A DNA stretch of 64,000 bases from Alpinimonas psychrophila (GTDB lineage Bacteria; Actinomycetota; Actinomycetes; Actinomycetales; Microbacteriaceae), in assembly GCF_014137865.1 (NCBI RefSeq), contig NZ_JACGWU010000001.1:124001-188000 (forward strand), in the 5' to 3' direction. Numbering within the stretch: the stretch's first letter is position 1; every line of letters begins with the position of its first letter. The notes below the pieces were generated by a model. It was not told where the DNA came from. It saw only the letters and a program-made list of their open reading frames with translations, and searched no databases. The translations under genes and the position numbers were made by a program. Positions 35,135-44,969 of this stretch are shown piece after piece.

Positions 35135-36427
35135 ATGGCTCGTGACGTTTCCCCTCCCCGCGGTATGCGCGATTTCCTTCCCGCCGAGAAAGCTAAACGT
35201 GAGCGGGCGTTGCGCATCATTCGTGAGGCCTATTCTGCGCATGGGTTTGACGAGATTGAAACTCCCGTGGTCGAAGACTTTGATCGCCTTCACTCCGGCC
35301 TCGGTGGCGATAACGAGAAACTTGGGTTCAGCGTTCTCAAGCGCGGCCTCACCCATGGCGACCTTTCTGCTGCCGCAGCATCCGGCGACGCCCATGCCCT
35401 TGCCGATTTGGGGCTGCGTTTCGACCTGACGGTTCCTTTGGCGCGCTTCTACGCCAGTCACCGGGCCGAGTTGCCCACCGTTTTTCGGGCCATCCAGATC
35501 GCCCCCGTGTGGCGAGCGGAGCGCCCCCAAAAGGGTCGGTACCGCCAGTTTGTGCAGTGTGACATTGACATTATTGGTGAGGCGAGCCAACTGGCCGAAG
35601 TCGAGCTCATCAGCGCTACCGCCTTCACCCTGGCCGCCCTCGGTCTCACGGGGTGCACAATTCGGGTCAACGATCGACGCATCCTGACCGGCATTTTGCA
35701 CTACTGCGGATTCGCCAAGGAACGCTTTGCCCAGGCTCTAATTTCGATCGACAAGCTCGACAAGATTGGTGCTCCGGGCGTCGTTGCTGAACTCGCGGAG
35801 TTTGGGGCCGATTCGGCGGCCGTCCTCGGTGGACTGCTCAAACGCATTCAGCCACAGCTCGCTGGCGGGGGAGTCCCTCTGACGACACCCGGAATTTTGA
35901 GTGTTTTGCCGGATGGCATCGATCCGGATGCGGTGGCTGCCCTCGAGACGTTGGCCAACGCTCTCACCGGTTTGCCCGAGGGCGTCGAGGTTCGCTTCGA
36001 CCCCACCCTGGTTCGCGGCATGGGCTACTACACGGGCACGATTTTTGAGATTGCCCATCCCGCGTCCGGTAGTTCGATCGGCGGCGGCGGTCGTTATGAC
36101 GGCATGATCGGTCGATTCCTTGGTCAGGATGTCCCCGCTGCCGGGTTCTCCATTGGGTTCGAGCGGATTGTCGACCTGATCACGGTCGACGAAACCGCGA
36201 TCGGTGAATCCATCGTGCTCGTGCACGACATCGATGTCGCGCTGACAACACTCATCGCTCTCAAGAACGAGTTCATCGCTCGCGGTGTTCGCGTTCGCCT
36301 CGAAAAGCGTGTCAAGAATGTCACGCCCCTCTTGGAGCGTGCGCGCATTGCCGGTTTTGACAGCTTTGCCTTTGTCAGCGCGGAGGCGTCGGATGCGCAA
36401 AGCCTTCTCGTGAAGCCTTTGGCCTAG
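35135..36427 (+). CDS. hisS: Histidyl-tRNA synthetase
   Basis: 430 residues, class II synthetase. Motif 1 lies around RGMRDFLPAEKAKRERALRIIREAY, motif 2 is APVWRAERPQKGRYRQFVQCDIDIIG, the His-specific strip is LVRGMGYYTGTIFEI (HisA), and motif 3 is the GFSIGFERI segment. The C-terminal anticodon-binding domain occupies about 330-430. The open frame back to 34949 reads through mazG in another frame. The ATG at 35135 has GGGAGA upstream and gives the standard N-terminus. It is cotranscribed with mazG. Confidence 0.96.
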   Translation: MARDVSPPRGMRDFLPAEKAKRERALRIIREAYSAHGFDEIETPVVEDFDRLHSGLGGDNEKLGFSVLKRGLTHGDLSAAAASGDAHALADLGLRFDLTVPLARFYASHRAELPTVFRAIQIAPVWRAERPQKGRYRQFVQCDIDIIGEASQLAEVELISATAFTLAALGLTGCTIRVNDRRILTGILHYCGFAKERFAQALISIDKLDKIGAPGVVAELAEFGADSAAVLGGLLKRIQPQLAGGGVPLTTPGILSVLPDGIDPDAVAALETLANALTGLPEGVEVRFDPTLVRGMGYYTGTIFEIAHPASGSSIGGGGRYDGMIGRFLGQDVPAAGFSIGFERIVDLITVDETAIGESIVLVHDIDVALTTLIALKNEFIARGVRVRLEKRVKNVTPLLERARIAGFDSFAFVSAEASDAQSLLVKPLA

Positions 36428-36502
36428 CCGCCCGTCGTTTCTGGGTGCTCGGATGTGGCTCGCGTAGAATTGTTGTAATTCCCTCTCATGTATTTTCAGT
36501 GA

Positions 36503-37807
<1,305 letters not shown>

Positions 37808-37829
37808 GCTTAAAAAGAATCTCACAACA

Positions 37830-38336
37830 ATGGTGAAAAACTCACGCCTGACAAAGGTGCCGGTGGCGATGGCCGTCGGCACCAATAAGGCGGGAGTCTG
37901 GCTCGGCAGCATTCGACTGTCGGGCTTCACCATGTTGATCATGGGGCTCACGCTTCTCGGAGTTTTGATTCTGGCCCCTCAGCTGCGAATCCTGATCGAA
38001 CAGCGGCAACAAATCGCGGATTTGACCGCGATCAGCACATCGACTCAGACCGAGCTGGATGATCTGACCAAGCAGCGCGCACGTTGGGATGACCCGGCCT
38101 ATGTACGCGCCCAGGCTCGCGACCGGCTCTATTACGTCATGCCCGGGGAAATCAGTTATCTCGTCATCAATGACGTCACGCTGGACCCCAACAAGCGGGT
38201 GCAAGAAACAAGCGAATTGAAAAACACCAACAACGATTGGGTTGCCGGATTGCTGGGATCGTTCCTCGTGGCGGGTCTGGGCACGCAAACCCCCGCGGAG
38301 CTCACGCCGACCTTCCCCGCGCCCACCGGAGGCTGA
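37830..38336 (+). CDS. ftsB: FtsB/DivIC-like septum formation initiator
   Basis: 168 residues. A cytoplasmic N-terminus (1-30) is followed by one membrane helix (GFTMLIMGLTLLGVLILAP), a coiled coil (RILIEQRQQIADLTAISTSTQTELDDLTKQRARW) and the conserved DPAYVRAQARDRLYYVMPGE, the signature of FtsB/DivIC. The protein would act at midcell with FtsL/FtsQ. A longer reading starts within eno at 37644; the ATG at 37830 gives the natural protein. No strong ribosome site is seen. DUF501 follows after one base. Confidence 0.9.
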   Translation: MVKNSRLTKVPVAMAVGTNKAGVWLGSIRLSGFTMLIMGLTLLGVLILAPQLRILIEQRQQIADLTAISTSTQTELDDLTKQRARWDDPAYVRAQARDRLYYVMPGEISYLVINDVTLDPNKRVQETSELKNTNNDWVAGLLGSFLVAGLGTQTPAELTPTFPAPTGG

Positions 38337-38337
38337 C

Positions 38338-38847
38338 ATGCGACCCCCTTTTCCTACTCCCACGGCCGAAGACATTCGTCTGGTCTCAGCCCAGTTGGGT
38401 CGTCTCGCCCGTGATGTCATTGGTATTCCCGCCCGGTGCGTGTGCGGCGCCCCCACCGTTGTTGCCACGGCGCCCCGTTTAGCCGATGGCACGCCTTTTC
38501 CCACACTGTATTACCTGACCCACCCCGCCGCGACGGCTGCCATTTCAGAGCTCGAAGCAACGCAGGTGATGAACGAATTCTCCCAAGTCTTGGCCGAGGA
38601 TGAAGCGATGCAGGCGGCATATTTGCTCGCTCATGAGACCTATATTGCCGATCGCGAGAGCATCCTTCTCGTTCCCGAGCTGGAGGGAATCTCGGCGGGC
38701 GGAATGCCTGTGAGGGTCAAGTGTTTGCATGCCCTCGCGGGGCATTCACTCTCGGTTGGCCCAGGCATTAACCCCATTGGAGACCTAGCGCTGGCCCGCT
38801 GTTCCTGGACCCCGACCGTCTGCCAATGCTTGGTTTACGACGCATGA
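38338..38847 (+). CDS. DUF501 domain protein
   Basis: 169 residues. The conserved DUF501 core includes QLGRLARDVIGIPARCVCGAPTVVATAPRLADGTPFPTLYYLTHP and VPVRVKCLHALAGHSLSVGPGINPIGDLAL-like segments near the C-terminus. CxC, C and H residues suggest metal binding. Actinobacterial DUF501 genes lie between ftsB and a ppx/GppA-like gene; here ppx is absent and a subtilase follows. The function is unknown. The ATG at 38338 is one base after the ftsB stop, and the stop overlaps the subtilase start (ATGA). Confidence 0.88.
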   Translation: MRPPFPTPTAEDIRLVSAQLGRLARDVIGIPARCVCGAPTVVATAPRLADGTPFPTLYYLTHPAATAAISELEATQVMNEFSQVLAEDEAMQAAYLLAHETYIADRESILLVPELEGISAGGMPVRVKCLHALAGHSLSVGPGINPIGDLALARCSWTPTVCQCLVYDA

Positions 38848-40127
38848 TTGTGCGCAAGCGACTGGTGAGCGTGGCACTCGCTTTCTTGGCTGTCATCCCT
38901 CTTACGCTGGGGCAGGCGTTGCCCGCGCAAGCCGACACGATTCGCGGCATGGAGTACTGGCTCAGTACCTATGGATTTTATGACGCATGGAACGTCACGC
39001 GCGGCGGCGGCGTCGTTGTCTCTGTCATTGACTCGGGAATTGGCAATGTCGCTGACCTCGGTAATGCCGTCATCGGCGGTGCAGACTTCTCGGGAATCGG
39101 TTCTCCCGACGGTCGAACTCCAATCGGGGCATCCCCCGATCACGGCACCCTCGTGGCGTCACTACTCGCCGGGCGTGGCACGGGCGCGAATGCGGGTGTC
39201 ATCGGCGCGGCTCCCGAGGTGTCACTGCTCTCGGCGTCCGTTGCTTTAGGGGTCGCGACCGATATCTCCTCGGACGATCAAATCGCGCAGGCCATTCGTT
39301 GGTCAGTTGATAACGGAGCGACCATCATCAACATGTCGCTCACCCGAAATTCTCTCGAGTGGCCTCGTAGCTGGGATGACGCCTTTTTATATGCCTTTGA
39401 CCATGACGTGGTCATTGTGGCGGCGGCCGGCAACCGGGGCACGGGCACCGAAGAGGTCGGTGCTCCCGCCACAATCCCGGGGGTGCTCACCGTCGCTGGG
39501 CTCGACGCCAACGGCGAGGCAAGTTACGACGCTTCGAGCCAAGGCATCACCATTGGGGTCGCTGCCCCTGGTGAGCAACTGGTGGGGGTTGCCGCGTCTG
39601 GTCAGTACATGACATGGTCTGGATCCAGCGGCGCAACGCCGCTGGTTTCCGGGCTGGTGGCTTTGGTGCGGGCTTCGCACCCTGGGCTCGACGCCGCGAA
39701 TGTGATTCAGCGCGTGCTCGCAACGGCTACCCCGGTCGGTGCTGTGCCGAGTCCCACCTATGGGTACGGGATCATCAACGCTGGCGCTGCTGTCTCGGCT
39801 GACGTCCCTGCGGTCGAGGCAAACCCCCTTGGCGATTTGGCACAGTGGATTCACCTCTATCGCCGGGCGGAATCAACGCAGGCCCCCACACCCGATTCGA
39901 CAGTGACGGCTACGCCGTTGCCGCTCCCTGATGAATGGTCGCAATTTTCGGGGGCCCCGACACTGTTTCAGAGCACAAACCTCGCGCTCCCGTTAGCGTT
40001 TCTCCTAGGATTCGCTACGCTTATAGTGCTGGGAAGCATTGGCGTTATCCGGCGCGTTCGTTCTGTTCCAGATGTCCCTGAGACGGAAGACATCGAAGAC
40101 GAACCAAATACACCCCCTGTTCTGTGA
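38844..40127 (+). CDS. Secreted, membrane-anchored S8 subtilisin-like protease (mycosin-like)
   Basis: 427 residues from the ATG at 38844, which overlaps the DUF501 stop; an in-frame ATG at 38826 is the alternative. A signal peptide (1-30, ending LPAQA) leads to the S8 domain with catalytic Asp63 (VIDSGIG), His100 (DHGTLVASLLAGRG), oxyanion Asn197 (AAAGN) and Ser262 (SGSSGATPLVSG). The serine motif departs from the classical GTSMATP. A Pro/Thr-rich stalk, one C-terminal membrane helix (about 375-395) and an acidic cytoplasmic tail give the MycP-like layout. No type VII secretion gene is in the window, so the substrate is unknown. Confidence 0.88.
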   Translation: MIVRKRLVSVALAFLAVIPLTLGQALPAQADTIRGMEYWLSTYGFYDAWNVTRGGGVVVSVIDSGIGNVADLGNAVIGGADFSGIGSPDGRTPIGASPDHGTLVASLLAGRGTGANAGVIGAAPEVSLLSASVALGVATDISSDDQIAQAIRWSVDNGATIINMSLTRNSLEWPRSWDDAFLYAFDHDVVIVAAAGNRGTGTEEVGAPATIPGVLTVAGLDANGEASYDASSQGITIGVAAPGEQLVGVAASGQYMTWSGSSGATPLVSGLVALVRASHPGLDAANVIQRVLATATPVGAVPSPTYGYGIINAGAAVSADVPAVEANPLGDLAQWIHLYRRAESTQAPTPDSTVTATPLPLPDEWSQFSGAPTLFQSTNLALPLAFLLGFATLIVLGSIGVIRRVRSVPDVPETEDIEDEPNTPPVL

Positions 40128-40143
40128 CTGGAGACATTTCCCT

Positions 40144-41460
40144 GTGCCCAAGATTCTGATTGTTGGCGGCGGTTACGCTGGTTTTTACACCGCGTGGAAG
40201 CTCGAAAAATTACTGAAAAAAGGCGAAGCCGAGGTCACCATTGTTGACCCCCTTCCCTACATGACATACCAGCCGTTCCTGCCTGAGGTCGCTGCCGGTT
40301 CGATCGAGCCGCGTCACGCTGTTGTTGCTCACCGCTCCCACCTCAAGACCACGCGCATCATCGCTGGCAAGGTCACGGGTATTAACCACGCGACATCGTC
40401 TGCGACGATTCTGCCCAACGCTGGGGAGAGCTTCACTCAAGGTTATGACCACGTGGTCTTCACTGCTGGCGCTGTTTCTCGTACATTCCCCATCCCTGGA
40501 GTCGCCGATGAGGCTATTGGCCTCAAGACCATTGAAGAAGCGATCGCAGTTCGCGACCGGATTCTCGGCAACTTCGATCGTGCCGCCCAGCTGCCGGCCG
40601 GCCCCGAGCGCGAAAGACTCCTGACGGTTGTTGTTGTCGGTGGCGGTTTTGCTGGGATCGAGATTTTCGCTGAGTTGCGTTCACTCGCCAGCGACCTCAT
40701 CAAGAGCTACCCCGAACTCGAGTTCGCGGACACCCATTTTCACCTCATCGAGGCAATGGGCCGCATCATGCCCGAAGTATCGCTGAAGACCAGCCACTGG
40801 GTTCTCAAAAACCTCGACGAGCGCGGCGCGACCGTTCACCTGGACACCCAGCTGAAGTCGGCCAAGGACGGCATCATCGAGCTGTCCACCGGCGAGAGCT
40901 TCGCTTCGGACCTCATCATTTGGACCGCCGGCGTCATGGCGCATCCCATCTTGAAGAACACAGATTTCCCGCTGGACGAGCGTGGACGCCTGCGCCTGCG
41001 CGCCGACCTTCGCGTTGAAGGCGACGAGGGAATCCTCGAGGGCGCCTGGGGTGCCGGCGACGCTACAGCGTGCCCCGACCTCTCCGGTGGTGGCGTAGGC
41101 GGTTTCTGCGTTCCCAACGCTCAGCATGCCGTTCGCCAGGGAAAGTTGCTGGCAAATAACCTTGTCGCCGCCCTTCGCGGCGAAGGCCCCACGGACTACC
41201 TCCACAAGAACCTGGGAGCCGTTGCTGGCCTCGGCCTCAACGTGGGTGTCTTCCAGTCCGGAAAGCTTGCCATCACTGGCTGGCCCGCTTGGATCGCTCA
41301 CCGCGGCTACCACGGTCTCGCTATGCCTTCCTTCGAGCGCAAGTTCCGGGTAGCAGGCGGCTGGTGGAACAACTTCTGGCTGGGCCGCGACATTGTCTCC
41401 CTCGAAGCCCGCGAGACTCCTCGCGTCGCCTTTGAAGAATTCGCGTCACGCCCTAAGTAA
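40144..41460 (+). CDS. ndh: Type II NADH dehydrogenase (NDH-2)
   Basis: 438 residues. It is a single-subunit, non-proton-pumping NADH:menaquinone oxidoreductase on the inner membrane face. The FAD Rossmann motif is ILIVGGGYAGFYTAWKL at the N-terminus and the NADH-binding motif is VVVVGGGFAGIEIFAEL (about 160). GAGDATACPD is the second FAD contact. The C-terminal part (about 370-420) is amphipathic and should bind membrane and quinone. GTG at 40144, with GGAGA upstream, is chosen over an open frame from 40039, because the glycine motif begins right after it. A hairpin terminator follows. Confidence 0.93.
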   Translation: MPKILIVGGGYAGFYTAWKLEKLLKKGEAEVTIVDPLPYMTYQPFLPEVAAGSIEPRHAVVAHRSHLKTTRIIAGKVTGINHATSSATILPNAGESFTQGYDHVVFTAGAVSRTFPIPGVADEAIGLKTIEEAIAVRDRILGNFDRAAQLPAGPERERLLTVVVVGGGFAGIEIFAELRSLASDLIKSYPELEFADTHFHLIEAMGRIMPEVSLKTSHWVLKNLDERGATVHLDTQLKSAKDGIIELSTGESFASDLIIWTAGVMAHPILKNTDFPLDERGRLRLRADLRVEGDEGILEGAWGAGDATACPDLSGGGVGGFCVPNAQHAVRQGKLLANNLVAALRGEGPTDYLHKNLGAVAGLGLNVGVFQSGKLAITGWPAWIAHRGYHGLAMPSFERKFRVAGGWWNNFWLGRDIVSLEARETPRVAFEEFASRPK

Positions 41461-41472
41461 TTTTGGTGTCTA

Positions 41473-41508
41473 TGTAAAGGGGGGGGGCCTTCGGGCCTCC
41501 CTTTTACA
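41473..41508 (+). terminator. Hairpin terminator after ndh
   Basis: A long stem with the loop TTCG: left arm TGTAAA, nine G and CC; right arm GGCC, TCCC and TTTTACA. The run of nine G residues makes the stem slightly asymmetric. It separates ndh from the tRNA gene. Confidence 0.7.
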
Positions 41509-41528
41509 TTGCTACTCTTGCAAGGCAC

Positions 41529-41605
41529 GCCCCCATAGCCCAACCGGCAGAGGCAGACGACTTAAAATCGTCACAGTCTGGGTTCGAATCCCAGTGGGGG
41601 CACCA
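41529..41605 (+). tRNA. tRNA with anticodon TAA (Leu), short variable loop
   Basis: 77 bases including an encoded CCA. The acceptor GCCCCCA/TGGGGGC is perfect, and the T-stem CTGGG/CCCAG with loop TTCGAAT is perfect. The anticodon stem GACGA/TCGTC closes loop CTTAAAA, anticodon TAA. The D-arm has three pairs (GCC/GGC) and a GGCAGA-type loop reminiscent of leucine tRNAs, but the variable loop is only ACAGT rather than the long arm of class II tRNA-Leu. Call Leu(UAA) by anticodon; see findings. Confidence 0.85.
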
Positions 41606-41988
41606 TTTTATCGCGGCAAAAACCGGAAATTGCTTAAGTGTGGCTTTCTGCACCCGGTTCCTGACGTGGAGTCTTCGTAACGAACTCTGTCCATATTGAG
41701 TCTGCTCGCAGCGGACGTTGATAGGTAATTCATAGAACTTTCACTGCTTATACACGGTCTCGGGGGCAGATAACAGCACTAAATGCATATTTGCCGCCGC
41801 GGCCTGCTTATGTGGCCTTATATTTAGCAACGGAGCTGTACCACCTTTAGGAACTTGTAATTGAGACTTCTGGTGTGGCCGAAGTTCCACTTTGTGACAC
41901 TCCGTGGTGTCACAAAAGTTTCTTAACGAAGTCGATTAGGCATCGTCCAATTTCTAACGCCGTCACGACAACTTAGGGGCTATCACAG
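41606..41988 (+). other. Gene-free A+T-rich region between tRNA and the surface-protein cassette
   Basis: No plausible coding frame is present. It is visibly more A+T-rich than the surrounding sequence and contains a 10-bp perfect palindrome (41891-41916). It should hold the promoter of the following cassette, but no convincing -35/-10 pair was identified. Confidence 0.5.
41891..41916. promoter_or_regulatory. Perfect 10-bp inverted repeat upstream of the ice-binding gene
   Basis: TTTGTGACAC, loop TCCGTG, then GTGTCACAAA. It lies about 70 bases before the cassette's first start codon. It could be a dyad operator or an RNA hairpin in the leader. TGTGA/TCACA half-sites recall CRP, but their spacing (12) is wrong for that. 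No T-run follows, which argues against a terminator. Confidence 0.45.
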
Positions 41989-44088
41989 GTGTTTCACTTT
42001 TCGCATCTGACTGTTCGCCCTGTTCATGGATCGCATAAACAGTGTCTGGCTACCGCGACGACAATCGTCGCCGTCATCTCGACCTTATTGGCCATTATGA
42101 ATCCGTTGGCTTCGTCAGCCACCGACGCAGCGGGCGACATTTACTTGGGAACGGCCTCGGCCTATTCCTCTATCTCGGCGGGTGCTTTGACGGTCGGTGC
42201 GGGTGCCGACGTAGCTGGAAGCGCCGTGGTTGGTCCTGGTGCTTCTTCGACGACGGGCGCTGGAGCCTCAGTGGGCGCCGCGGTTGCCGGCGTCGGGCAA
42301 GCACGAGCAGATCTTGAAACAGCCTATGCGGAGGCCGCTTCACGAACAGCGACGGCCTTCTTTGCCGGCGATATTATCAGCACGACGTTCGTCCCTGGCG
42401 TCTATCGAGCAACAGCCGCTATTGCGAACACTGGAGTGGTGACACTCGATGCACTGAACAATCCCGACGCCGTTTTTATCTTTCAAATTGGAGCCGCATT
42501 CAATAGCGCTGCCTCGACTTCGGTTGTGCTCATCAACGGCGCTCAGGCTCGGCATGTTTACTGGCAGGTGCTCGGCGCCGTAAACATCGGAGCCGATGCG
42601 ACATTTGCGGGAACAATTCTCGCAAATGGTGCCATTGCGGTCGGTGCGAATACTGTTATTTCCGGCCGAACGCTTTCGACGTCGGGCGCCGTTTCATTGG
42701 GTGCGGGAATGGGAACGCTCGGCGTTCCAGAAATTTCACTCTCGAACAGCCCGAGCCCTTCTGATCTTGTGTTTGATGGCGAAACAATTACCTACACTTT
42801 TGTTGTTACCAACAGCGGCAACGTCGCCCTGACCGTTCCACCGATTGTGGTCAATGGCGTCCCGGGTATTTCCACTATCTCCTACGTCTGGTCGGGGGAT
42901 CCCGGAATTCTGTTGCCCAAAGAGTTTGTTGTCGGAACGGCCACATACCTGGCGACATTCAACGACGCCGTTAAACGGTACGCCACGGCTACAGCCGGCG
43001 TCGTGGGAACGAGTTCCACACATATCATGGTCATTGCAACTCAGACCAAAACAGTTGTGGTCTGGCCTATTCCGGTCGTCGACGCCGTTACCGTTTTGCA
43101 GGGTGCCGCAACAACTTTTGATGTCCTCACGAACGACCAGACCCTTCCGACTGGCGTTGGCGTCTCTCGCACGCAGCTCACCTCTCACCCACGAGCAATC
43201 GGTGAAGCGAAGACCACGATACCGGGTGCACCTATTTTCGGCAGTGTGAAGTGCTCAGATGCGGGGGAAACTCGGGGTTTCTGCACGTACAAGTCATCAG
43301 AGTTGTTTACCGGAACGGACGGGTTTGATTACTCTGTTTCTCAACTAGGTCGCTCGTGGAATGTTCACGTGACAGTCACTGTCTCGGCTGTTGCGGTCGC
43401 CCCACTAACGCGCGCCGACCGCGCCGTCGTTACCACTGGCGGCCCCACCATAGTGATTGCGCCGTTGGCCAATGACACGGACGGTGGCCCGGGCACCCTT
43501 GTTATCACCTCAGCCGATATTCTTTCGCCAAGCCAAGGTGTTCTTACGTGTTCGAGCGCCAGTTGTACTTACATTCCCCCAACCTCCGGTTTTGTCGGGC
43601 CAGTCGTAGCAAACTACATTGCCGCTGATCAGTCGACTGAGGGAGTGAACGGTCCGACTTCTTCAGCTAGCATCACCATATTTGTGGATGCCGCGGCTCT
43701 CATTCCGCAAGGTTTCACCAGCTATCCTAGCGCCGTTCCAACCGTTGCCGCTGGTGACTGGTCAGAGAGCGCTGTTGTGGCACCGCCCATTTCGAGTTGT
43801 CTCAGTGGGCGACCGCAGGCCTCTCTCTCCTGGACGGAAAACTCTCGAGCTACGTCGTGGACTATTCAACGACGAAACATACCTCGAAGCCCGGGGGCAG
43901 CTCCATCCGGCTGGACGAGCATAGCTATCCTGCCAGGCGCTGCAACCTCATTCCTCGATGATCGTGTCGGGGAGTCCAATGACTTCCAATATCGAGTCCG
44001 TCCGGACTTGTATCGCTGGGAGGGCGTTTTCTCAGGCGCCAGCACCTCATCGACAACACCCGATGCTGTCAGCGCGGCTGGCTGCTAG
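41989..44088 (+). CDS. Secreted multidomain protein with N-terminal ice-binding-like (DUF3494) domain
   Basis: 699 residues. A signal peptide spans about 1-45 (hydrophobic TIVAVISTLLAIMNPLASSA). Residues 51-241 form an ice-binding/DUF3494 domain: start GDIYLGTASAYSSISAG, TAYAEAASRT, FVPGVYRATAAI, the core PDAVFIFQIGAAF, VVLINGAQARHVYWQVLGAVNIGADATFAGTILA and SGRTLSTSGAVSL. A DUF11/CARDB-like beta domain (247-340), two cadherin/Big-like domains with VLTNDQT and PLANDTDGGPG (about 355-570) and a Fn3-like C-terminal domain (590-699) follow. There is no LPXTG or membrane anchor; the last residue is Cys. The GTG start has AGGGG nine bases upstream. The TasA/SipW genes follow. Function in ice binding or adhesion is inferred from the family. 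Confidence 0.85.
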   Translation: MFHFSHLTVRPVHGSHKQCLATATTIVAVISTLLAIMNPLASSATDAAGDIYLGTASAYSSISAGALTVGAGADVAGSAVVGPGASSTTGAGASVGAAVAGVGQARADLETAYAEAASRTATAFFAGDIISTTFVPGVYRATAAIANTGVVTLDALNNPDAVFIFQIGAAFNSAASTSVVLINGAQARHVYWQVLGAVNIGADATFAGTILANGAIAVGANTVISGRTLSTSGAVSLGAGMGTLGVPEISLSNSPSPSDLVFDGETITYTFVVTNSGNVALTVPPIVVNGVPGISTISYVWSGDPGILLPKEFVVGTATYLATFNDAVKRYATATAGVVGTSSTHIMVIATQTKTVVVWPIPVVDAVTVLQGAATTFDVLTNDQTLPTGVGVSRTQLTSHPRAIGEAKTTIPGAPIFGSVKCSDAGETRGFCTYKSSELFTGTDGFDYSVSQLGRSWNVHVTVTVSAVAVAPLTRADRAVVTTGGPTIVIAPLANDTDGGPGTLVITSADILSPSQGVLTCSSASCTYIPPTSGFVGPVVANYIAADQSTEGVNGPTSSASITIFVDAAALIPQGFTSYPSAVPTVAAGDWSESAVVAPPISSCLSGRPQASLSWTENSRATSWTIQRRNIPRSPGAAPSGWTSIAILPGAATSFLDDRVGESNDFQYRVRPDLYRWEGVFSGASTSSTTPDAVSAAGC

Positions 44089-44185
44089 CACGGTCAACTG
44101 CGAGAAGCAGTTTCTCAGATTTTCGCCAAGAAATGGCGAGAGCATCATCACTGGCCTTCAGACCCAACAATAAGGAAAAAATATC

Positions 44186-44905
44186 ATGCGTTTGTCACAG
44201 AAAATTAGTCAACTTGGAACCCTCGAAAAAATCGTTGCCACCGGTGGTGTCCTTATCGGTGGTGCCGCCATCGTGGGTGCCGGTGCGTTCGCAACCTTCA
44301 CGTCAACCGGAAACGCATCAATTTCAGCCGATGCCGGTGCCGTTAAGATTACAAATGTAACCGCTATGACAATTGGCGACATGGCACCGGGTGACGTCGT
44401 TTACAAAGAAATGACAGTTAACTTGCCATCGACGGCCGGTGCAGGAAACTTGGCCTCCGGACTCGAGCTATCGTTCGTCGCACCCAGTGGTGCGTCACTA
44501 GTCTTGGGCAACGATGGAAAAGGCAACAGCGGCGGGTCCTTACTGGATGCAACAACCGGACTCCAGTTCACTGTTCTGACGTGCCCAGTTGCGTGGACAG
44601 CAATTTCACCTGTTCCCACAACAGGGCCTCTCGTTGAATGCGTTGGTAGCGCCCCCACGGTGACATCAGCCGCAACAAACCTCAACGATTTTGTTTCCAC
44701 TCACGCCATTCACACCTTTGCGCCTAGCGACTTTGGCCTAACCGCGACCACCTCAGGGACGTTTAACACCGATGGCGGTGCTGTACCTATTTATGCAATG
44801 GCTGTTTTCAGGCTCCCAGTGGGCGCTGACAACACATACCAAAATGCATCGACGGCCCTGAGCTTCACATTCGTTGCTGTCCAGCGTGCCGGTGCAACGA
44901 GCTAA
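44186..44905 (+). CDS. TasA/CalY-like SipW-dependent secreted protein
   Basis: 239 residues. The long signal sequence (LEKIVATGGVLIGGAAIVGAGAFATFTSTGNA, about 13-44) has the A-x-G-x-F-A-x-F-T pattern of substrates of SipW-type signal peptidases. The mature part is a Thr/Ser/Ala-rich beta protein with strand-like blocks (AVKITNVTAMTIGDMAPGDVVYKEMTV, near the TasA/camelysin core) and two Cys (about 132 and 151). It ends in SFTFVAVQRAGATS. TasA forms biofilm fibres in Bacillus; a fibre role here is inference. AAGGAA precedes the ATG. The signal peptidase gene is 64 bases downstream. Confidence 0.85.
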   Translation: MRLSQKISQLGTLEKIVATGGVLIGGAAIVGAGAFATFTSTGNASISADAGAVKITNVTAMTIGDMAPGDVVYKEMTVNLPSTAGAGNLASGLELSFVAPSGASLVLGNDGKGNSGGSLLDATTGLQFTVLTCPVAWTAISPVPTTGPLVECVGSAPTVTSAATNLNDFVSTHAIHTFAPSDFGLTATTSGTFNTDGGAVPIYAMAVFRLPVGADNTYQNASTALSFTFVAVQRAGATS

Positions 44906-44969
44906 AAATCGAATCACCTAACGTTTCACCTGTTCGACAGTAAATAGTTAGCTCGCAAGGAGACACCAC

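Noticed and set aside
41891-41916. CRP/FNR-type operator
   Set aside because: The TGTGA and TCACA half-sites are 12 bases apart instead of six, and the symmetry is that of a hairpin.
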